From positions 1 through 64,000 of the forward strand of contig CAMKEI010000005.1 of the NCBI GenBank assembly GCA_946411525.1: a stretch of DNA of 64,000 nucleotides, written 5' to 3'. Below are positions 56,926-64,000 of this stretch, piece by piece; positions within the stretch are counted from its first letter, which is position 1, and every line of letters starts with the position of its first letter. The stretch is from an uncultured Clostridia bacterium. Its GTDB lineage: Bacteria; Bacillota; Clostridia; Christensenellales; Aristaeellaceae. The translations under genes and the position numbers were made by a program. The notes beneath the pieces were generated by a model, which ran no database searches, was not told the DNA's origin, and saw nothing but the letters and a program-made list of their open reading frames with translations.

Positions 56926-57993
56926 ATGCTGGATATCAAAGTCACCCTTTCACAGAATCTCAAACAGAAGCCCGCGGATGAGTCCGCCCTTGGCTTCGGC
57001 CGGATTTTTACCGACCATATGTTCCTGATGGATTATGAGCAGGGCGTCGGCTGGCACAACGCCCGTATCGTCCCCTACGGCGATTTCGCAATGGATCCCG
57101 CTGCAATGGTCCTCCATTACGGTCAGGCCATTTTTGAGGGCTCCAAGTGCTACCGTCGCTCCGACGGCGGGCTTCAGCTCTTCCGGCCGCAGGACAACCT
57201 GGCCCGGATGAGCCGCAGCGCGGAGCGCATGGGCATGCCGGCGCTGGATGAGGAATCCGCCCTGGAGGGTCTCAAACAGCTGATTAAGATTGAGGAAGCC
57301 TGGGTTCCGCATCGCGACGGCACCTCCCTGTATATCCGTCCGACCATGATTTCCATGGATGTCGGCCTTGGCGTGCACGCATCAAAAAAGTATCTGTTTT
57401 TCATCATCCTCAGCCCCGTAGGCGCCTACTACAAGGAAGGCCTGAAACCCGTCAGCATCTACGTCGAGGATAAATATGTCCGTGCGGTCCGCGGCGGCGT
57501 CGGCTTCACCAAGTGCGCGGGAAACTATGCCGCCTCCATTCTTGCCGGCTCGGTTGCGGAGGAAAAAGGCTTCTCACAGGTGCTCTGGCTTGACGGTGTG
57601 GAGCAGAAATACGTTGAGGAAGTCGGCTCCATGAACATGATGTTCGCCTATGGCAATAAGATCGTCACCCCGATGCTGAACGGCTCCATCCTGCCCGGCA
57701 TCACGCGTGACAGCGTGCTGAAGCTTGCCCGCACCATGGGTTACGAAACGGAAGAGACTCGTCTGGATATCAATGAGATTTTTGCCGACGCAAAATCCGG
57801 CAAACTGACCGAAGCTTTCGGAACCGGCACTGCCGCGGTCATCAGTCCCGTCGGAACGCTGGCCATGGAAGACGAGAAGATCACGATCGGCGACGGCGGC
57901 ATCGGAAAAGTCGCCCAGAGTCTGTACGATACCCTGACCGGTATCCAGTACGGCCGTCTTGAAGATAAATTCGGCTGGATCGTAAAACTGTAA
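56926..57993 (+). CDS. ilvE: Branched-chain amino acid aminotransferase
   Basis: FGRIFTDHMFLMDYEQGVGWHNARIVPYGDFAMDPAAMVLHYGQAIFEGSKCYRRSDGG; KCAGNYAASILAG; EVGSMNMMFAYGNKIVTPMLNGSILPGITRDSVL; start reassigned to ATG 56926. Confidence 0.97.
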   Translation: MLDIKVTLSQNLKQKPADESALGFGRIFTDHMFLMDYEQGVGWHNARIVPYGDFAMDPAAMVLHYGQAIFEGSKCYRRSDGGLQLFRPQDNLARMSRSAERMGMPALDEESALEGLKQLIKIEEAWVPHRDGTSLYIRPTMISMDVGLGVHASKKYLFFIILSPVGAYYKEGLKPVSIYVEDKYVRAVRGGVGFTKCAGNYAASILAGSVAEEKGFSQVLWLDGVEQKYVEEVGSMNMMFAYGNKIVTPMLNGSILPGITRDSVLKLARTMGYETEETRLDINEIFADAKSGKLTEAFGTGTAAVISPVGTLAMEDEKITIGDGGIGKVAQSLYDTLTGIQYGRLEDKFGWIVKL

Positions 57994-58097
57994 TCTCCCC
58001 CGGTTCATCCCGATCGGAAGAGGTGCCCTGTCAATTGCTTTCTGCATTGTTTCGGCGGCGTATCGGGATCGGATCAATAGGAAAAGGAATTCTTAAA

Positions 58098-59144
58098 ATG
58101 CTGAGACAACGTGACACCCGCCCCCTCCACTGGGCTGACAAGACCATGAGCGTCATGCGGGCAGATCAGCTGGAGGCCTGTGAGAAAGATCTCGCAGGCC
58201 TTCCTTCCCGTTGTCTTTTTGAGCCGGAATGCAGCAATGTGGACGCCGAAAAGCTGTACGAGCTTTCTTTCCTGGCCGGGGAGGACAGTAAAGCCTCCGG
58301 CCGTGCGCTCCGTCCGGCCCTTCATACGGTGGAACAACTGCGCAACCGCGTACTGCATACTTTTGTTCAGGAATGCGCTTTGCTTTCTGTGGAAGAGCAT
58401 GATCTGCTTGTCCGCGCAGTGCTTTTCGGCGGCCATACGCTCCTGACCGACTGGAATGAACTGATCCCGGCGCGCGCGCTGGTCCGCCGCCTCTGGTGCC
58501 GTGTGGAAGGTTCCGGGGAAAACACCGTCCTCATCCTGCCCCACCAGTTGTGCGCCTCCGCGCTCCTGCTGCTCGCGGGTGACAGCCATAAGGCTGTCCG
58601 GAATATTGTCGAGCAGGTCCACGACACGATTGAGAACACCCTCTACCTGCTCGGCGCTGCTAGATCGGCAGGTCCCGCCCGCCATCTTGCGTCGCTGCTG
58701 AAAGGTACCTGCGCCGATGGCCATCCGAACCTGATCGACCGTTTCCTGCTTGCCGGCTATGACTATGTCTATGACCGCGGCGGAAACCTGCTTCTGATCC
58801 ACCCGGGTCTTGCCGATCCGGAAAGGATGATGGGAATCACCAATACCGAAATGAATCCGGAGGCGCTCAGCAAGGCCTCTGACAGCATCAGTGATCTGGA
58901 ATCCCCGCTGTATGAACGGATGCTCAGTCTGCTGATAGACGTCACCAGGCCGGAGATCACCCCGGAGGACGCAGTCGAGGATCTGATCATCCTGGCCAAG
59001 CAGGAAGTCCCCTGGAACGATATGCTGGAAGTGCTCTCCTCCCTGCTGATCTGTCAGCCGACGCCGGAAATGCGTTCCGCTCTGAAGGAACTGAGCGACC
59101 GTATCCCACGCTGGCTGAGTTTGAGTACTTCCCGGGTGCAGTGA
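58098..59144 (+). CDS. Hypothetical protein of no recognised family (~348 aa)
   Basis: MLRQRDTRPLHWADKTMSVMRADQLEACEKDLAGLPSRCLFEPECSNVDAEKLYELSFLAGEDSKASGRALRPALHTVEQLRNRVLHTFVQECALLS; 1 bp upstream of the pseudouridine synthase gene. Confidence 0.75.
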   Translation: MLRQRDTRPLHWADKTMSVMRADQLEACEKDLAGLPSRCLFEPECSNVDAEKLYELSFLAGEDSKASGRALRPALHTVEQLRNRVLHTFVQECALLSVEEHDLLVRAVLFGGHTLLTDWNELIPARALVRRLWCRVEGSGENTVLILPHQLCASALLLLAGDSHKAVRNIVEQVHDTIENTLYLLGAARSAGPARHLASLLKGTCADGHPNLIDRFLLAGYDYVYDRGGNLLLIHPGLADPERMMGITNTEMNPEALSKASDSISDLESPLYERMLSLLIDVTRPEITPEDAVEDLIILAKQEVPWNDMLEVLSSLLICQPTPEMRSALKELSDRIPRWLSLSTSRVQ

Positions 59145-59145
59145 T

Positions 59146-60030
59146 ATGGCGCTGAAAGAAACCGTTATTCCTCCGGAAACCGCGGGAAAGCGCGTTGCCG
59201 ACTGCGTACGGGAGCTTCTGCCGGATTTGCCGGAGAGCGTAATTCGCAGAATCTTCGATGCCCGGGACGTCAAGCTGGACGGAATTCGGGTCTCCCGCAG
59301 CCAGGCTGTGCAGGCTGGCCAGACCCTGAAAATCTACATTCCCGATGTGTACGGTGCAGGCGCTGATACCGCGCCGGCGCTTTCAGTCGTCTATGAGGAT
59401 GAGGATGTACTGCTCGTCAACAAACGGGCAGGCATCAGCGTACAGCCTGACGTGCGCGGCGGCGTTTCCCTGACGGCTCTGTGCGCCGCGTACGTCGCGC
59501 AGAGGGATCCGGATGCCTTCCCTCCGGCAGCGTGTCACCGTCTGGACAATCGTACCTGCGGGCTCTGCCTGTTCGCGAAGAATCAGCAGGCGCTGGATAT
59601 CCTTCAGGATGTGTTTCGTAGGCGACAGCTTGAAAAATATTACGTCTGCCTGGTCCGCGGGATCATGAAGCCTCCGTTCGCCGTATGCCGCGCCTGGCTG
59701 GTTAAGGACGCCCGCAGAGCGGTCGTCCGCATTACTGATCGTCCGGAACCTGACGCGAAGCCGATCGAAACCGGATATGAAACGCTGGAAAGCGGACCGG
59801 TTTCCCGTCTGCGCGTTCATCTGATCACAGGCCGCACGCATCAGATCAGGGCTCATCTCGCCGCTCTCGGTCATCCTGTGCTTGGGGATGATCTTTACGG
59901 CGATCGTGAGTTCAATCGCCGGGAGAAAGTGCGCGCGCTGAAGCTCTGCGCCGTCTCCCTGAAACTGGATACCGGCGGTCGTCTTCCTGCCCTCGACGGG
60001 CGTGAGTTTTCCATTGATCCGCCTTTCTGA
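59146..60030 (+). CDS. RluA family pseudouridine synthase
   Basis: 294 aa; S4-like N-terminus, VQPDVRGGVSLTALCAAYV..ACHRLDNRTCGLCLFAKN, LITGRTHQIRAHLAALGHPVLGDDLYGD. Confidence 0.94.
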   Translation: MALKETVIPPETAGKRVADCVRELLPDLPESVIRRIFDARDVKLDGIRVSRSQAVQAGQTLKIYIPDVYGAGADTAPALSVVYEDEDVLLVNKRAGISVQPDVRGGVSLTALCAAYVAQRDPDAFPPAACHRLDNRTCGLCLFAKNQQALDILQDVFRRRQLEKYYVCLVRGIMKPPFAVCRAWLVKDARRAVVRITDRPEPDAKPIETGYETLESGPVSRLRVHLITGRTHQIRAHLAALGHPVLGDDLYGDREFNRREKVRALKLCAVSLKLDTGGRLPALDGREFSIDPPF

Positions 60031-60081
60031 TCCCGCGGTTCGCAGGATGAATCATGAACATAAAAACAAGGAGGTATCCCT

Positions 60082-61272
60082 ATGCTGGCATCTCGTCCCC
60101 CGCTCGGATGGAATTCCTGGAACACCTTCGGAGAGCATATCAGCGATTCCCTGATCCGTGAAATGGCGGATTACATGGTTGACAATGGCTGGCTTGAAGC
60201 CGGTTATGAGTACCTGGTGATCGACGACTGCTGGTCTCTGCGGGACCGCGATCAGGACGGGCTGCTGGTGCCGGATCCGGAAAAATTCCCTTACGGCATG
60301 AAAGCGTTGGCGGATTACGTCCATTCAAAAGGCCTGAAATTCGGAATGTATTCCTGCGCCGGAGTAATGACCTGCGCCTCCTACCCTTCCAGCTATGATC
60401 ATGAGTTTGTCGACGCGAATACTTTTGCATCCTGGGGCGTGGACTTCCTGAAATATGATTTCTGTAATTTCCCGGAATCCGGCAACTGCCGCAACCGCTA
60501 TCAGACCATGTCCATGGCGCTGAAAGCGTCCGGCCGTGAGATTCTGTTCTCCGCCTGTAACTGGGGACGGTATGATCCGTGGAAATGGATGCGGGGCGTC
60601 GGCGCCCATATGTATCGCTCCACCGGCGACATAATGGACAATTATGTTTCCTTTACCGAAATTTTCAAGTCCCAGCTGGAGAACCTGTGCATGAGCGGCA
60701 CCGCCTGTTTCAATGACATGGACATGTTGACCGTCGGCATGTGCGGAAAGGGCAACGTTGGCTTTGGGAAAGTCTGCAGCTATGAGGAATACCGCATGCA
60801 GTTCGCCCTCTGGTGCCTGTGCGGTGTTCCGCTGATGCTGGGTGCTGATCTGCGCACCCTGAGGCCCGAATATACCGCCCTGATGCAGAACAGGAATCTG
60901 CTCCGGATTGACCAGGACGAGGAATGCCGTCCGCCTTTCCTGATCAGGAGAGGCTCTGTCTTTACGTCCAACCCGGATCCGAAGGAAGGCGAAATGCCCT
61001 GGCGCGAGCTTCCGGACACTTCCTTCACGCTGTTCCGTCATCTTTCAGGCGGCGAGTTTGCTCTGGCTTTCATCAATATGTCCGAAGCAGAGACCCTCAT
61101 GCACTGCGAACTAGTGGATCTCGGCCTGCCGGTATCGTCAGGGTTCGCGCTGGAACTGCGCGACGCTTTTACCGGCGAACTGACCGGCAGGAAATCCGAC
61201 TACTTCAACCCGACAGTCGCGGGGCATGACATGAAACTGTATCTTTGCAGGATGGTGCCCGCCTGTGACTGA
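60082..61272 (+). CDS. Alpha-galactosidase, GH27
   Basis: 396 aa; RPPLGWNSWNTFGEHISDSLIREMADYMVDNGWLEAGYEYLVIDDCWS, FLKYDFCN, FNDMDMLTVG; no signal peptide. Confidence 0.95.
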   Translation: MLASRPPLGWNSWNTFGEHISDSLIREMADYMVDNGWLEAGYEYLVIDDCWSLRDRDQDGLLVPDPEKFPYGMKALADYVHSKGLKFGMYSCAGVMTCASYPSSYDHEFVDANTFASWGVDFLKYDFCNFPESGNCRNRYQTMSMALKASGREILFSACNWGRYDPWKWMRGVGAHMYRSTGDIMDNYVSFTEIFKSQLENLCMSGTACFNDMDMLTVGMCGKGNVGFGKVCSYEEYRMQFALWCLCGVPLMLGADLRTLRPEYTALMQNRNLLRIDQDEECRPPFLIRRGSVFTSNPDPKEGEMPWRELPDTSFTLFRHLSGGEFALAFINMSEAETLMHCELVDLGLPVSSGFALELRDAFTGELTGRKSDYFNPTVAGHDMKLYLCRMVPACD

Positions 61273-61465
61273 GACAGTTCGCTGCGCCCGGTGCGGCGCT
61301 CCCCTCGGGAAGGATGACGTCGCGATGACGCGGAAAATGATCAACCGGGGAACGGATACGTTTTTCTGCGTTCCCTGCCTGGCGGATCATTTTGAGCTGA
61401 CAGAGGAAGTGCTCCGGGAAAAGATCAGGGAGTTCAAGGCGATGGGTTGTACACTGTTCTCATGA
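61265..61465 (+). CDS. Small zinc-ribbon-like protein (66 aa)
   Basis: VTETVRCARCGAPLGKDDVAMTRKMINRGTDTFFCVPCLADHFELTEEVLREKIREFKAMGCTLFS; GTG start overlaps the GH27 gene end by 8 bp. Confidence 0.7.
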   Translation: MTETVRCARCGAPLGKDDVAMTRKMINRGTDTFFCVPCLADHFELTEEVLREKIREFKAMGCTLFS

Positions 61466-61466
61466 A

Positions 61467-61506
61467 AAATCAGGCGCGGGAATCATCCCGCGCCTGATTT
61501 GTTCTT
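61467..61506 (+). terminator. Rho-independent terminator after the GH27 operon
   Basis: AAATCAGGCGCGGGA-ATCA-TCCCGCGCCTGATTT followed by GTTCTT. Confidence 0.85.
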
Positions 61507-61560
61507 CTGTCCATTCAGGATTATCCGATACGCCTGTTTTCCCGCCGGAAACCGTTCATG

Positions 61561-63486
61561 TTACGGGATATACTGCCAGTCTACGGATGCAACGTTCCCG
61601 TCCGGATCAATATTGTAATCCAGCTGGTACCAGTGCCCGTCGCTGCGGATTCTGTACCTGACAATATAGGTCTTTTTGTCCTCCTGCAGATAGATTCTTC
61701 CGTCGTTTCCGCTGTTAAGTGTATACAGTCTCCGGTTTCCGCTGGCGCTCTTCACCTGTCCGAGATCCTTGAACTTTCCGACGACAAAATCCATCGGGTC
61801 ACCGATTCCGGTTCCCCGCGGTGCTTTGAACGTCCCGTCTCTGAAATACAATTCCACCAATACCCAGTTTTTCCTGGACAGGTTCATGACAGCGTAACCC
61901 CAGGGGTATTCATACTTCCTGCATTCTGTCTCAAAATCCCCGCTCTGTTCCATCTCCGTCAGCGTTCCTTCACCATATGAAGACTGGAAATCAAGCATAG
62001 TGGTTTTATTCAGTTCAAACCCGCCGATCGTCTCCGTGATCTCCCAGGCAGTCAGCGGATAAGGCTTTGCTTCGATCTTGAAACTGCGTTCCAGCATGTT
62101 GGATACCTTGTTGTATTTGTTTACCGCAAATGCCTTGATGGTCACGGTATGACCGCTGGGCAGCTGAATGGGTTCACCGGTATAGATCGGGCAGTCCGCA
62201 TCCGGTGTGGATCCGTCCACTGTATAGTAAATCACGATATCGTCGTCGTTCAGGTTGTCCTGCCCCGGTTTAAGACGGATCTTCTGCCTGGTCTTGTACG
62301 TGCCAGGCGCGAGGTTGCACTGGGGTGTCTGGGGCGATGGCATAATAATCTTATAGGTGCCCCTCAGTTCGTCCGAAACCAGTTCGCCGTTCACGGCGAC
62401 CGCGCGCAGGTTCCAGATCCCCTCGTCCAGGAATACGCGTTCCGTCCAGAGGGTGCCTCCGCTGGGCAGCTCGGCGTCCTCGTCAAACGTCCAGTAAACT
62501 TCGTAGCCCTGATAGGATGTGATCGCGATATATTTTTTCGCCTCGTAGTAGCCGGCTGTCAGGTCCACTTCCGGCGGTGCGGGAAGAAGATCCCGGCGCT
62601 GCGTCTGGAAGCTGGCCTCTCCCGTTTTCTCATACGCGAGTTTCATCAGTTCCCCGGCCTTGGCCAGATCGCCCGTTTTTCCGCTGCTGCGCAGGATCCG
62701 GATATGATTGACGTATGCCTCCGTGCGGGAAGGCGTATTGGTATAGATTCGTTCATAAAGCGCGGCCGCCTCGTCCGTTTTGCCGACAGCCTCATACGCG
62801 CTGGCAAGCATCAGCAGACCGTCCACATCCTCGTGTTCTTCGGCTTCATCCTGTTTTTTTGCCTTTTCAAAATTGACGATGGCGCCTTCCATGTCGCCTG
62901 TATTCATCAGTTCCTCGCCTACGGACCAGAGCGCGGATGAAGTGGCTTTCCGGCCAAGCCGCGCCATCAGTTTCTGACCCTCGTCAGTATTCTCCAGGAA
63001 AAGCCATCCGCCGATCAGGGCCAGAATCAGCACCGATACGGTAATCAGTGTGATCTTCATCCAGTTGACCATCTTCAGGCGCTGCCGGCCGCCCTTCTCG
63101 ATCCATTCCGTATATGCCCGGGCCTGCTCCTCCAGCGCGGCGTCTTCGTCGTATACGGACCGGCGGCGCCGTTCAAAAGCCGGTTCCTCGCCATCTCCGG
63201 ATGTTTCCTGCTCCGAAACGGTAAAGGATGCAAATTCCTCTTCCCGGTCGTCCCTGATCAGGGGCATCTCGACTGTAGCATGGCTTGCGCCGCTGCGGCG
63301 TTTCCTTCGGGCTTCCGTGGTCTGCTTTGCGGCAGCGTCACGAATTGCCTGCCTGGCTCTTTTCCCCTGACGGATGGATTCGGCGCCTCCCGCGGGCTCA
63401 CCGGCGTTCGTGTTCACAATTTCTCTGCATTCGGGACAGACAGTCTCTTCCCTGTCCGTATAATATCCGCATTTGGGACACAGCAT
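61561..63486 (-). CDS. Zinc-ribbon, single-TM protein with TPR-like and CHB_HEX_C-like domains
   Basis: 641 aa; MLCPKCGYYTDREETVCPECREIV; TM WMKITLITVSVLILALIGGWLFL; TPR-like GMEGAIVNFEKAKKQ..GLLMLASAYEAVGKTDEAAALYERIYTNTP; IVIYYTVDGSTPDADCPIYTGEPIQLPSGHTVTIKAFAVN typical of CHB_HEX_C_1. Confidence 0.85.
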   Translation of the reverse strand: MLCPKCGYYTDREETVCPECREIVNTNAGEPAGGAESIRQGKRARQAIRDAAAKQTTEARRKRRSGASHATVEMPLIRDDREEEFASFTVSEQETSGDGEEPAFERRRRSVYDEDAALEEQARAYTEWIEKGGRQRLKMVNWMKITLITVSVLILALIGGWLFLENTDEGQKLMARLGRKATSSALWSVGEELMNTGDMEGAIVNFEKAKKQDEAEEHEDVDGLLMLASAYEAVGKTDEAAALYERIYTNTPSRTEAYVNHIRILRSSGKTGDLAKAGELMKLAYEKTGEASFQTQRRDLLPAPPEVDLTAGYYEAKKYIAITSYQGYEVYWTFDEDAELPSGGTLWTERVFLDEGIWNLRAVAVNGELVSDELRGTYKIIMPSPQTPQCNLAPGTYKTRQKIRLKPGQDNLNDDDIVIYYTVDGSTPDADCPIYTGEPIQLPSGHTVTIKAFAVNKYNKVSNMLERSFKIEAKPYPLTAWEITETIGGFELNKTTMLDFQSSYGEGTLTEMEQSGDFETECRKYEYPWGYAVMNLSRKNWVLVELYFRDGTFKAPRGTGIGDPMDFVVGKFKDLGQVKSASGNRRLYTLNSGNDGRIYLQEDKKTYIVRYRIRSDGHWYQLDYNIDPDGNVASVDWQYIP

Positions 63487-63524
63487 AGCCGGCAGCCTCC
63501 TTTCAGATTATTTTGACCCGTTTT

Positions 63525-64000
63525 TCAGGTCAGATCCAGGTCCCTGAGCGCTTCATACTCCGGATCGTCCTCATAGGTCCTTTCCGGGCAGATCCCGCCC
63601 AGCGTCTCAATCGCGTTCCGAATTTCAATAAACGTCAGGTACGGCAGTTTTTCCTCCTGCGCTGCGCTGATCAGATCAGGGAGTGCGCGGTCGTCTCCGA
63701 GCCTGGCCAGGTAACCCGCGAAAAGCGCCCGGCGTTCCTTTCTTTCCCGGAAAAGCCTGACGGCCAGTTTAAAGATCTGCTCGTTGCCGGGAAAATGGGA
63801 AAGCACTTCCAGCAGTGCTTCCTCGCCTTCCGCGTTGGCCCGGGGCAGTTCCTGCAGGATTGGCTGAACCACGCACTCGCCCATTTCCGTAAGTCCTTCC
63901 AGTGCGTTGTCCTTCAGTTCATCCTTGCCTTCCCTGTTCAGCTGCCACTGGATATACAGCATTTTGGGCAGCGTGCTCTCCATTTCCCTCAGCAGATTTA
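63525..64000 (-). CDS. HEAT-repeat-like protein, probably partial (frame open to window edge)
   Basis: LLREMESTLPKMLYIQWQLNREGKDELKDNALEGLTEMGECVVQPILQEL...GYLARLGDDRALPDLISAAQEEKLPYLTFIEIRNAIETLGG; reading frame upstream of Met 63983 stays open to base 64000. Confidence 0.6.
   Translation of the reverse strand, partial: NLLREMESTLPKMLYIQWQLNREGKDELKDNALEGLTEMGECVVQPILQELPRANAEGEEALLEVLSHFPGNEQIFKLAVRLFRERKERRALFAGYLARLGDDRALPDLISAAQEEKLPYLTFIEIRNAIETLGGICPERTYEDDPEYEALRDLDLT

Noticed and set aside
1-64000. tRNA/rRNA genes, transposons, prophage, toxin-antitoxin or restriction systems
   Set aside because: Scanned intergenic regions and translations; no convincing cloverleaf, transposase, integrase, phage structural, or defence-system signature seen by eye. 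A tRNAscan/Infernal/DefenseFinder run would be needed to confirm.

Overview
64 kb GC-rich bacterial chromosomal window with a low-GC-Gram-positive/Clostridia-like gene complement (TmcAL-ackA-yceD-rpmF, dgt-dnaG-rpoD-trmK-nif3 and rimP-nusA-ylxR-ylxQ-infB neighbourhoods). It is densely coding. I saw no convincing tRNA or rRNA gene, CRISPR array, transposase or prophage. Core genes are interleaved with carbohydrate enzymes (GH31, branching enzyme, GH67, LacI-malQ-glgP, GH27), transporters (AGCS, CPA2, an Fe3+-type ABC system, MATE) and several envelope proteins of unusual architecture. The points most worth a second look are: (1) a 1307-aa membrane-anchored M16C-type metallopeptidase with eight tandem 42-bp/14-aa coiled-coil repeats and an SLH-like C-terminus; (2) a MATE transporter fused to an RsbW-like HATPase domain; (3) two zinc-ribbon/single-TM/extracytoplasmic proteins plus an LCP protein and a small secreted protein; (4) a secreted protein built from degenerate ~45-aa YD/WG-like repeats; (5) several candidate cis-regulatory structures. 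All family assignments are by reading the translations, with no database search.
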